DNA from: Bacteroidota bacterium
GTDB taxonomy: Bacteria; Bacteroidota; Bacteroidia; Cytophagales; Hymenobacteraceae
Reading direction: 5' to 3'
Length of the DNA: 5,074 nt
NCBI GenBank assembly: GCA_023424725.1
Contig: JAFADQ010000268.1
Coordinates: 1-5,074 of the forward strand
Every line of letters begins with the position of its first letter. Within the stretch, counting starts at the first letter, position 1. Positions 1-5,074 of this stretch are shown here, in pieces. A program made the translations under genes and the position numbers. The notes under the pieces were generated by a model that did not search any database, was not told the origin of the DNA, and saw only the letters and a list, made by a program, of their open reading frames with translations.

Positions 1-375
1 GTGTATGGTTTTGTGGGTTTAATTGTGAAAGCCGACGATATTGGCCTGCACATGGCGCAGGAAAAATTTAAGCCGGGAACCCGGGCATTTGGTCGCGGCA
101 TTGTAAAGTTTATGCCGCATTTCCTGAAAATGCTGGGCTATGTTGGTACGGCGGCCATGCTTTGGGTGGGCGCAGAAATTATCGCGCACGGCATTCCGGC
201 GGCGCATCATTTCCTGTTAGAAATAGAAGAGTCGTTGTCAGGAATTCCGGCGCTTGGATGGTTTGCGAAGGCTTTAGTTTCTATGATAGCCGGAATTGTA
301 ATTGGTTTCTTTATCGAGAAGTTAGTGCATTTTATGAGCGGTTTTTTCAAGAAAAAGAAAACCGTTGCAGCGTAA
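1..375 (+). CDS. DUF808 (YedI-like) inner-membrane protein, C-terminal part
   Basis: The reading frame is open from base 1 and stops at TAA 373-375, giving 124 residues. The GTG at base 1 is most likely an internal valine: the visible start, (V)YGFVGLIVKADDIGLHM, resembles the interior of E. coli YedI and other DUF808 proteins, where a VYG.VALIVRMDD segment lies in the second half of a protein of about 300 residues. The segments HFLKMLGYVGTAAMLWVGAE (about 40-59) and the stretch around ALVSMIAGIVIGFFIEKLV (about 91-109) are hydrophobic and probably membrane-spanning; the tail FFKKKK is basic and probably cytoplasmic. The family is widespread, membrane-bound and of unknown function. About the first half to two thirds lies outside the window. 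It reads in the same direction as the efflux genes but is separated from them by 546 bp of repeat-rich DNA, so it is probably a separate transcription unit. Confidence 0.85.
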   Translation: MYGFVGLIVKADDIGLHMAQEKFKPGTRAFGRGIVKFMPHFLKMLGYVGTAAMLWVGAEIIAHGIPAAHHFLLEIEESLSGIPALGWFAKALVSMIAGIVIGFFIEKLVHFMSGFFKKKKTVAA

Positions 376-437
376 TGGGGCTTGTCTGAATTTGGATTTG
401 TGGATTTTTAGAAAATGAGGATAAAAATCGTTCTAAC

Positions 438-466
438 GTAGATACAAGGCAATGCCTTGTCTCTAC
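438..466. repeat. 29-bp near-perfect palindrome (dispersed-repeat type)
   Basis: The left arm GTAGATACAAGGCA (438-451) and right arm TGCCTTGTCTCTAC (453-466) are reverse complements over 14 bp with a single mismatch (T443 against C461), around one central base. As RNA or extruded DNA it would form a tight hairpin. No T run follows, so it is not a classical intrinsic terminator. GTAGAGACAAGGCA-type palindromes are familiar as dispersed MITE- or REP-like elements in bacterial intergenic DNA; that this one is multi-copy in its genome is inference. Confidence 0.75.
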
Positions 467-535
467 AGGGGTGGCGGCTAGCGCAATCGTTCAATAAACA
501 TGCACCAATTTCCGTGAAAATAATTATCCTGTAAA

Positions 536-553
536 GGCCTTTTTTTTGCCCGC
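536..553 (+). repeat. 18-bp direct repeat, left copy
   Basis: The sequence GGCC-T-TTTTTTT-GCCCGC recurs at 750-767 as GGCC-A-TTTTTTT-GCCCGC, one mismatch in 18, exactly 214 bp away. The two copies enclose the REP-like cluster. They might be duplicated flanks of an inserted element or part of the element itself. Confidence 0.6.
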
Positions 554-560
554 CACAGCC

Positions 561-723
561 TAATCCCGTAGGAATGAAATATCGGTAGAAAATAAAAAAT
601 GTATAGTAACAGAATCCCGTAGGGATGACATATTTCTATTCAAACTAATGTAGCATCCCTAAAGGGATTTTTCCTCTTCAGAATCAAACTCTACTACCAA
701 TATTTCACCCCTAAAGGGGTTTA
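561..723. repeat. Cluster of four REP-like palindromic units, two forward and two reverse
   Basis: Four related units are visible. Forward units lie at 561-593 (ATCCCGTAGGAATGAAATAT and following CGGTAG) and 611-639 (ATCCCGTAGGGATGACATAT). Reverse units lie at 650-672 (ATCCCTAAAGGGAT) and 691-723 (ACCCCTAAAGGGGT; its reverse complement continues TGAAATATTGGTAG). Each core can form a small stem with a 2-4 base loop. Stem bases covary: the T-A pair of units 2 and 3 (ATCCC/GGGAT) is a C-G pair in unit 4 (ACCCC/GGGGT), while unit 1 has one mispair. Unit 1 matches unit 4 best outside the core (TGAAATAT[C/T]GGTAG), and units 2 and 3 lie inside them, so the whole could fold as nested stems. Such elements are typically spread by REP-associated (RAYT) transposases; none is present here. 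Confidence 0.75.
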
Positions 724-749
724 GCGAACATTATCTTTTAGGCTGCCAC

Positions 750-767
750 GGCCATTTTTTTGCCCGC
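750..767 (+). repeat. 18-bp direct repeat, right copy
   Basis: Second copy of the repeat at 536-553, differing at one base (A754 in place of T540). Just before it, TAGGCTG (739-745) is the reverse complement of CAGCCTA (556-562), so the borders of the REP-like cluster show both direct and inverted symmetry. Confidence 0.6.
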
Positions 768-841
768 ACCAGCGAAAAAATCATTCTAAAGAAACCCAAA
801 GAATCCACCCAAATCCAACTAATCCAAATTCCGGCAAAAAT

Positions 842-867
842 TTTAGTTCTCAAATTTATGAACTAAA
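842..867. promoter_or_regulatory. Operator 1: perfect inverted repeat before the regulator gene
   Basis: TTTAGTTC (842-849) and GAACTAAA (860-867) are perfect 8-bp reverse complements separated by 10 bases, and the spacer has AAATTT at its exact centre. A two-fold symmetric site of this size is what a dimeric MarR/GbsR-type winged-helix protein binds. It sits over the expected -33 region of the promoter whose -7 element is at 880-887, the right place for repression. The core AGTTC-N10-GAACT recurs at 1409-1428 before the channel gene, which strongly favours a shared regulator, most simply the one encoded at 922-1386 acting on its own gene. Confidence 0.7.
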
Positions 868-887
868 GAAACTAATACCTACCTTTG
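855..887 (+). promoter_or_regulatory. Promoter of the regulator gene, Bacteroidota type
   Basis: TACCTTTG at 880-887 fits the Bacteroidota -7 consensus TAnnTTTG exactly. The -33 element is weak: TTTATG at 855-860 lies at about the right distance and within the operator. Transcription would start near 893-896, leaving a leader of under 30 bases before ATG 922. No Shine-Dalgarno sequence precedes that ATG, as is usual in this phylum. Confidence 0.65.
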
Positions 888-921
888 CAACGTTCTCAGT
901 ACAAATTAAGATATTTGACCC

Positions 922-1386
922 ATGCAATTGAGCGCAGAACAAAAACAACTCATAGAACAGATCGGGATCTTCCACGAGCAGCAGGGATTGCAGCCGGTGG
1001 CCGGCCGGATTATGGGCTTGTTGTTTGTGTCTGACCGGCCGCGCCTCACCTTCGAGGAGATTATGGAAACGCTCGGCATCAGCAAAAGCGCCACAAGCAA
1101 TGCGCTTACACTTTTGCAGCAGATGCACGCCGTAGAATATACCACCTTTACCGGCGACCGCAAGCGCTACTTTTATGCCACCCGCGAAAACTGGCCTCAG
1201 GAAGTGATACGAAAAATGGGCGAGGTTTTGGGCCTGAGCAAATTGTTGCGAAAAGCCCTTGAGCTACAGAAAAATGCCACTGCAGAAGACAAAGCTTTGT
1301 TATTGGAGCGCATAGAGTTTATGGAATTCCTGAGCTCGGAAGTACCCGCACTAATGGAAAAGTGGCTGAGTGCCCGAAAAAAATAA
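922..1386 (+). CDS. GbsR/MarR-family winged-helix transcriptional regulator
   Basis: The gene encodes 154 residues, a normal length for GbsR-type members of the MarR superfamily. Residues 1-20 form an N-terminal helix (MQLSAEQKQLIEQIGIFHEQ). GLQPVAGRIMGLLFVSDRP (about 22-40) is the typical first helix of the DNA-binding domain. LTFEEIMETLGISKSATSNA (about 42-61) continues into LTLLQQM as the helix-turn-helix with the recognition helix near 53-67. TFTGDRKRYFYAT (75-87) is the beta wing. Residues 90-154 are helical and probably form the dimer interface. The start at 922 suits the promoter at 880-887 and keeps the full N-terminal helix. The neighbours are an RND efflux set in the same direction. 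Matching inverted repeats before this gene and before the channel gene suggest a dimeric, autoregulating repressor of the pump. The inducing ligand cannot be told from sequence; despite the family name, a role in glycine betaine control is not implied. Confidence 0.88.
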   Translation: MQLSAEQKQLIEQIGIFHEQQGLQPVAGRIMGLLFVSDRPRLTFEEIMETLGISKSATSNALTLLQQMHAVEYTTFTGDRKRYFYATRENWPQEVIRKMGEVLGLSKLLRKALELQKNATAEDKALLLERIEFMEFLSSEVPALMEKWLSARKK

Positions 1387-1405
1387 AGCAAATTTTTTTT
1401 ACCCT

Positions 1406-1431
1406 TTAAGTTCTTAAAATACAGAACTAAA
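1406..1431. promoter_or_regulatory. Operator 2: second copy of the inverted repeat, before the TolC-type gene
   Basis: AGTTC (1409-1413) and GAACT (1424-1428) are perfect 5-bp inverted arms with the same 10-base spacing as operator 1. Outside them TT (1406-1407) also pairs with AA (1430-1431). Twenty of 26 positions are identical to operator 1, with the differences mainly in the spacer. The site ends 34 bp before ATG 1466. The -7 element that should lie about 25-30 bases on is poor: ATCCTTTC at 1434-1441 departs from TAnnTTTG at two positions. So the pump genes may have a weak promoter of their own here, or depend partly on read-through from the regulator promoter, since no strong terminator is seen in the 79-bp gap. 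Confidence 0.65.
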
Positions 1432-1465
1432 CAATCCTTTCAAAACAAATTAACACAATCAGAAC

Positions 1466-2821
1466 ATGAAAAAATATATCCTGCCAGGCCTGTTTTTGAT
1501 GCTTGCAGGTCCGGTTTTTGGCCAAACGCAGCAGCCAAAAGAGCTCACGCTGCAAGAAGCCATAGAATTTGCCCTCAGCAATAACGAAAACATAAAGCGG
1601 GCAAAGCTGGACGAGAAAAGCGCCGAATACCTGGTGAAAGAAGTGCGCGGGTCGGGCTTGCCGCAGCTAAACGGCACGGCACAGTTTAGCGCCTACCCCT
1701 CGTTGCCAACGCAGTTGCTTCCGGGCGAGCTGGCGGGACAGCCGGCAGGCACTTTTATTCCGGTGCAGTTTGGTACAAAATATAGCACAACTGCCGGCGT
1801 AGAGTTGCAGCAACTGCTTTTCAGCCAATCGTATTTTGTGGGTTTGCAGGCCGCCAAAACCACCAAAGACCTGTATGCGCTGCGCACGCAAATGAGCAAA
1901 GAAGACATTATTTATAACATCGGCTCGGCATATTACCAGGTGCTGCAGGCCAAAGAGCAATTTAATACCATAGATGCCAACTACAGCCGTTTGCAGCAGC
2001 TCGAGGGCATTTTGCAGCTGCAGCGCGACAACGACCTGGCCCGGAAAGTAGACGTGAACCGGATTACGGTAAACAAAACCAACCTGGAGAACCAGCGCCA
2101 GTCGTTAACCGCCTCTTTAGAGCAGGCCGAAAATGCCCTGAAGTTTTTTATGGGCATGCCGATGGAGACCGAAATTGAAGTTTCCGACTCGCCTAACCAG
2201 CTCGACAATGTATTTCCGACCAACGAAGAGGCCAACGCTTTTATGGCGCAACGCACCGATTTTCAGCTCCTCGACCGCCAGCGTAACCTGAATTTGCTCA
2301 ATATTAAAAATATAAAATCGGGCTATTACCCCACGCTTGCCGCCTTCGGGAATTACTCGTACAACGCGCAGCGCAACGAGTTCAATTTCACCAAAACGGG
2401 CGCCGGATATCCGTGGTTTAAAACCTTTGTGGTAGGCATACAGCTGAATGTGCCAATTTTTGATGGGTTTCAGAGGAAATACCGCGTAAAGCAGGCCGAA
2501 GTGGAGGTAATGAAGCTGGACCAGGACCTGAACCAGTTGCGCCAGAGCACCCAAATGGGCCTCGACAATGCCAGCCGCCAGATGCAAACCAGCCTGCGCT
2601 CTATCCAGAACCAGGAGCGCAACGTAGAGATGGCCCGCGAAGTGTACAACACCACCAACGATCTGTATAAAGAAGGCCTTTCGCCGCTAACCGATTTGCT
2701 GGAAGCCGAAACTGCTTTGCGCGAATCGGAAACGAATCTGAACACCGAAAAACTGAAATACAAAATCGCGCAGCTCGATTACGTACGCGCCCGCGGCGAA
2801 CTTTTAACATTAACCAAATAA
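1466..2821 (+). CDS. TolC-family outer-membrane efflux protein
   Basis: The gene encodes 451 residues, a usual length for the family. A Sec signal peptide is clear: MKK, a hydrophobic core (YILPGLFLMLAGPVF) and a likely signal peptidase I cut after Gly19, leaving Gln20 first. No lipobox cysteine is present. LTLQEAIEFALSNNENIKRA (about 27-46) is the standard opening of the first outer-membrane-efflux repeat. GLPQLNGTAQFSAYPS, near residues 60-75, begins the first beta-barrel part. Long heptad-rich helices follow to about 230 (ending ALKFFMGMP), and a second repeat covers about 260-450. GLSPLTDLLEAETALRESET (404-423) is the typical motif of the last long helix. The protein would be a trimer forming the barrel and periplasmic tunnel that expels substrate. 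Its position between the regulator and the adaptor, 18 bp from the latter, marks it as the dedicated exit channel of this pump. Start chosen for the intact signal peptide; there is no Shine-Dalgarno sequence. Confidence 0.93.
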   Translation: MKKYILPGLFLMLAGPVFGQTQQPKELTLQEAIEFALSNNENIKRAKLDEKSAEYLVKEVRGSGLPQLNGTAQFSAYPSLPTQLLPGELAGQPAGTFIPVQFGTKYSTTAGVELQQLLFSQSYFVGLQAAKTTKDLYALRTQMSKEDIIYNIGSAYYQVLQAKEQFNTIDANYSRLQQLEGILQLQRDNDLARKVDVNRITVNKTNLENQRQSLTASLEQAENALKFFMGMPMETEIEVSDSPNQLDNVFPTNEEANAFMAQRTDFQLLDRQRNLNLLNIKNIKSGYYPTLAAFGNYSYNAQRNEFNFTKTGAGYPWFKTFVVGIQLNVPIFDGFQRKYRVKQAEVEVMKLDQDLNQLRQSTQMGLDNASRQMQTSLRSIQNQERNVEMAREVYNTTNDLYKEGLSPLTDLLEAETALRESETNLNTEKLKYKIAQLDYVRARGELLTLTK

Positions 2822-2839
2822 CAGCACACCTCAAACGAA

Positions 2840-3895
2840 ATGAAAAAGCTGATCTATATTTTAATTGCCGTTGTACTAATCGGGGCCGCGGCATATACCC
2901 TCAACAATAACAAGAAAAAAATGGCTGCCGAAGCCTCGGTGGCCGAGCTGAAAAGCGAAGCCATACCGGTGGTGCTAACCCAGGCCGTAACAGAAAAAAT
3001 AGACCGTTCTTTTACCGCTCAGGGCAATTTCGAGCCGGTGCAGAGCCTTAATCTTTTATCGGAAACAACGGGCCAGGTACTTAAGCTGAACAAGCGAAAA
3101 GGCGACCGTGTGCGCGCCGGCGAAGTGCTGGCGCAGGTAGAGAACAACACGTTGCGTGCCGACAGAATTACCGCGCAGGCCAATTACGACAAAGCCAAAC
3201 GAGACCTGGGCCGTTACGAAAACCTTGCCGCCGGCGATGCCATCACCAAAAAACAACTGGAAGAAGCCCGCCTGAATGTACAGAACTCTGAAGCCCAACT
3301 AATTATGGCAAAGCAGCGACTGGCAAAAAGCACCATAACAGCGCCTATTACCGGCAGCGTAAACGGGTTGTTTATTGAGGTTGGATCTTACCTGAGCCCA
3401 GGCACAAAGCTGTTCGAGATTGTGAATGTAGACAAGCTGAAGCTAAACGTGAAAGTTACCGAAAACCAAGTGTTGCTGGTGAAAGAAGGCGCCAAAGTAA
3501 AACTTAAAGCCGATGCCAACCCAACCGGCGAGTTTGAAGGCACCGTTACCGCCATTGGCGCAACCGCCGACAACAGCCTGAAATACGACGTGGAAATTGA
3601 AGTGAAAAACTTCGACAAAAACAGTCTGAAAGCCGGCATGTACGGCACCGCATTCTTCTCTGTTCCAGACACCCGCGAAGCCTTGTTAATTCCGCGCGAA
3701 AGCATTGTAGGAAGCCTGCAGGCACCAAAAATATATGTAGTAGAGAACAACACGGCCCGCGAAAAAAGCATCACCATCGGTACGGTAACGCAAGACAAAG
3801 TAGAAGTTCTTTCCGGACTCTCTGCAGGCGAGAAACTGGTGCGCAGCGGCCAGATAAATTTAAGAGAAGGCATTAAAGTAACGGAGCTGAAGTAA
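2840..3895 (+). CDS. RND efflux periplasmic adaptor (HlyD/AcrA-type membrane fusion protein)
   Basis: The gene encodes 351 residues. Residues 4-20 (LIYILIAVVLIGAAAYT) form an uncleaved membrane anchor or signal segment. There is no lipobox cysteine, unlike AcrA, so it is probably held by this N-terminal helix. The domains run in the family order: first half of the lipoyl-like domain (about 72-102, with TTGQVLKLNKRKGDRVRAGE), an alpha-helical hairpin (about 103-163) that contacts the channel, the second lipoyl half (about 164-196, with ITAPITGSVNGLFIEVGSYL), a beta-barrel (about 197-275) and a membrane-proximal domain (about 280-351, with LLIPRESIV). It joins the permease to the TolC-type channel as a ring of subunits in the periplasm. 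The short hairpin is typical of Bacteroidota RND adaptors. The gene is 18 bp from the channel gene, hence cotranscribed, while the gap to the permease is an unusual 159 bp. Confidence 0.93.
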   Translation: MKKLIYILIAVVLIGAAAYTLNNNKKKMAAEASVAELKSEAIPVVLTQAVTEKIDRSFTAQGNFEPVQSLNLLSETTGQVLKLNKRKGDRVRAGEVLAQVENNTLRADRITAQANYDKAKRDLGRYENLAAGDAITKKQLEEARLNVQNSEAQLIMAKQRLAKSTITAPITGSVNGLFIEVGSYLSPGTKLFEIVNVDKLKLNVKVTENQVLLVKEGAKVKLKADANPTGEFEGTVTAIGATADNSLKYDVEIEVKNFDKNSLKAGMYGTAFFSVPDTREALLIPRESIVGSLQAPKIYVVENNTAREKSITIGTVTQDKVEVLSGLSAGEKLVRSGQINLREGIKVTELK

Positions 3896-3904
3896 ATTTT
3901 GGTG

Positions 3905-3928
3905 AATGAGTGGATGAGTGGATGAGTG
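3905..3928 (+). repeat. Octamer array, left arm: three units of [A/G]ATGAGTG
   Basis: AATGAGTG (3905-3912) is followed by GATGAGTG (3913-3920) and GATGAGTG (3921-3928), starting 9 bp after the adaptor stop codon. The unit is the reverse complement of CACTCATT, which is repeated five times at 4008-4047. The two A-to-G changes turn A-U pairs into G-U pairs in RNA, so the three units can still pair fully with any three neighbouring units of the right arm. A T run (3929-3935) follows. Confidence 0.85.
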
Positions 3929-4007
3929 TTTTTTTCTCCTCTACTTCTGCCACCTGCTTTCTTATTCAATAGGAAACAGAACGTTAAACAACCGCAAAAG
4001 CTTAATC

Positions 4008-4047
4008 CACTCATTCACTCATTCACTCATTCACTCATTCACTCATT
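4008..4047 (+). repeat. Octamer array, right arm: five perfect tandem copies of CACTCATT
   Basis: Five identical 8-bp units occupy 4008-4047 and end 7 bp before the permease ATG at 4055. They fill the place where a ribosome first contacts the message. As they complement the array at 3905-3928, the transcript can form a stem of 24-28 bp in three registers, closing a loop of about 79-95 bases. Perfect short tandem repeats are prone to slipped-strand gain or loss; because the array is outside the coding region, copy change would alter spacing or structure rather than frame. No recognisable promoter with an exact TAnnTTTG lies in the gap. Confidence 0.9.
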
Positions 4048-4054
4048 CAAAATC

Positions 4055-5074
4055 ATGAACATAACCAAAATATCCATACAACGCTCTACCCTGGTGGTGG
4101 TGATTTTTACGGTGCTCACCTTGCTGGGCGTGGTAAGTTACCAGTCGCTTAACTACGAGTTGTTGCCCAAGTTCAGTCCGCCGGTGCTAACGGTTACCAC
4201 CATTTATCCGGGCGCGTCGCCAAACGAGGTAGAGAACTCGGTAACCCGGGAGATTGAAGACGTGCTGTCGTCGCTCGAGAACGTGAAACAGGTAAAAAGC
4301 ACCTCGCTGGAGAGCTTTTCTATCATTACGGTGCAGTTGAACCAGGGCACAAACGTAGATCTGGCCTTGCAGGATGCGCAGCGAAAAGTGAACACCATTC
4401 TGGCGCAATTGCCCGAAGATGCCGACGCGCCGACGCTTAATAAATTCGATTTCGACGACCTGCCCATTATTAAAATGGGCGCTACCGCCAAAATGAGCGA
4501 CACCGAGTTTTTCGATTTGATTGAGAACAAAGTGAAGCCGGAATTGTCGCGGGTGCAGGGTGTAGCGCAGATAAAGATTCTGGGTGGCCTGGAGCGCGAA
4601 ATTAAAGTGAACATAGATGCCAACAAACTCGAGGCATACGGCATTTCTGTGCTACAGGTGCAAAACAAAATCCAGAACTCAAACCTCGATTTCCCGACCG
4701 GAAAAATAAAGGACAACACCGGACAAACACAAATCCGTTTATCAGGCAAATTCACCGATGTGCAGCAAATGCGCAACCTTATCATAAGAGAAGATGCCAA
4801 CGGAATGGTACGCCTGAGCGACCTGGCCGAAGTGCAGGACAGCCAGAAAGACGTGGAAGTGATGTCGCGCATCAACATGCAATCTTCTGTCGGGATGACG
4901 ATCCAGAAGCAGTCTGACGCCAACGCCGTAACCGTAAGCGAACAGACAAAACTTGCCCTGGCACAACTGGAGCAAACGTATGCCGCGCAGGGCCTGAAAT
5001 TCAACATCGCCAACGACAGCTCGGACTTTACCCTGGAGGCCGCCGATTCGGTAGTGCACGACCTGGTGATTGCA
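4055..5074 (+). CDS. RND efflux permease (AcrB/HAE1 type), N-terminal 340 residues
   Basis: The frame is open from ATG 4055 to the window end without a stop, giving 340 codons of a protein that is normally about 1,000-1,060 residues. MNITKISIQRSTLVVVIFTV (1-20) begins the cytoplasmic N-terminus and first membrane helix (about 11-29). NYELLPKFSPPVLTVTTIYP (33-52) and then GASPNEVENSVTREIED are the hallmark start of the first pore subdomain. Residues up to about 330 cover the PN1 and PN2 porter subdomains and the connecting strands, with LGGLEREIKVNIDANKLEAY (176-195) typical of PN2. The visible end, VVHDLVIA, is the beginning of the second membrane helix. The proton-relay residues of helices 4 and 10 lie beyond the window. 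It would be the trimeric inner-membrane proton-drug antiporter of this efflux set. The start fits the family N-terminus exactly. Substrate cannot be assigned; the sequence looks like the HAE1 (organic compound) rather than the heavy-metal group, an impression only. Confidence 0.93.
   Translation, partial: MNITKISIQRSTLVVVIFTVLTLLGVVSYQSLNYELLPKFSPPVLTVTTIYPGASPNEVENSVTREIEDVLSSLENVKQVKSTSLESFSIITVQLNQGTNVDLALQDAQRKVNTILAQLPEDADAPTLNKFDFDDLPIIKMGATAKMSDTEFFDLIENKVKPELSRVQGVAQIKILGGLEREIKVNIDANKLEAYGISVLQVQNKIQNSNLDFPTGKIKDNTGQTQIRLSGKFTDVQQMRNLIIREDANGMVRLSDLAEVQDSQKDVEVMSRINMQSSVGMTIQKQSDANAVTVSEQTKLALAQLEQTYAAQGLKFNIANDSSDFTLEAADSVVHDLVIA

Larger units (their letters stand above)
376..921. 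other. Repeat-rich intergenic region, no gene seen
   Basis: This 546-bp gap has no convincing reading frame on either strand. It holds, in order, a 29-bp palindrome (438-466), a cluster of four REP-like units (561-723) lying between two copies of an 18-bp direct repeat, an AT-rich stretch, and the promoter and operator of the regulator gene (842-887). Further repeats are present. AAAAATCGTTCTAA at 423-436 recurs as AAAAATCATTCTAA at 776-789 with one mismatch. GAATTTGGATT at 388-398 is found inverted and perfect at 821-831. No clear rho-independent terminator follows the DUF808 gene: I see no GC-rich stem followed by a T run just after its stop codon. Confidence 0.8.

Noticed and set aside
1..375. 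Complete small membrane protein starting at GTG 1
   Set aside because: The sequence matches the interior and C-terminus of DUF808 proteins, so the frame continues upstream and the GTG is most likely an internal valine.
561..723. CRISPR array from the repeated ATCCC-core units
   Set aside because: Units differ in sequence, occur in both orientations, have irregular spacing, and no cas gene is present; they fit REP-like elements.
1377..1400. A7 (1377-1383) and T8 (1393-1400) as a terminator hairpin after the regulator gene
   Set aside because: The stem would be made only of A-T pairs and the A run lies inside the last codons; too weak for an intrinsic terminator.
2117..2587. Minus-strand open frame of 156 residues within the TolC-type gene
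   Set aside because: Antisense shadow of a well-conserved outer-membrane efflux protein, with no promoter or domain of its own.
3905..3935. Octamer array followed by a T run as an intrinsic terminator after the adaptor gene
   Set aside because: The T run follows the left array, but the pairing partner lies about 80 bases downstream, so the hairpin would not have formed before the T run is transcribed.
3388..4014. Minus-strand open frame of 208 residues across the adaptor end and the following gap
   Set aside because: It overlaps a well-supported adaptor gene, is rich in Ser, Phe and Thr as expected of antisense reading, contains no known domain and simply reads through the octamer repeat region.
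4204..5013. Minus-strand open frame of 269 residues opposite the permease
   Set aside because: The plus strand encodes a clear RND permease over the same bases; the reverse frame is Ser/Cys/Arg-rich with no recognisable family.

Overview
The window looks like chromosomal DNA from a member of the Bacteroidota. The evidence is a TAnnTTTG-type -7 promoter element (TACCTTTG at 880-887), no Shine-Dalgarno sequence before any of the four starts that lie fully in view, intergenic CCCGTAGGG-type short palindromic repeats, and the gene order regulator - TolC-type outer-membrane protein - adaptor - RND pump. Genus cannot be fixed from the sequence alone; a Cytophagales-type organism is a reasonable guess, no more.

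Region by region: (1) 1-375 is the C-terminal part of a DUF808 (YedI-like) inner-membrane protein that starts upstream of the window. (2) 376-921 is non-coding and unusually structured. It holds a near-perfect 29-bp palindrome, four REP-like short palindromic units arranged as two forward and two reverse copies, imperfect direct repeats around them, and finally a promoter overlapped by a perfect inverted repeat that is probably an operator. (3) 922-1386 encodes a GbsR/MarR-type winged-helix regulator. (4) 1387-1465 is a short gap with a second copy of the same operator. (5) 1466-2821 encodes a TolC-family outer-membrane channel. (6) 2840-3895 encodes an RND periplasmic adaptor (HlyD/AcrA type). 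(7) 3896-4054 is a gap carrying two arrays of an 8-bp repeat in opposite orientation, the second ending 7 bp before the next start codon. (8) 4055 to the window end encodes the first 340 residues of an RND (AcrB/HAE1-type) permease.

Genes 3-8 form a complete tripartite efflux system under what looks like its own local repressor: the permease takes substrate from the periplasm or inner membrane using the proton gradient, the adaptor bridges, and the TolC-type channel exports across the outer membrane. The matched operators before the regulator and before the channel gene suggest that the regulator controls both itself and the pump genes. The pump type is well known. The less ordinary material lies between the genes: the paired operator, the octamer arrays before the permease, and the nested repeat cluster. 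I found no sign of a wholly new gene system, CRISPR array, transposase, tRNA or rRNA.
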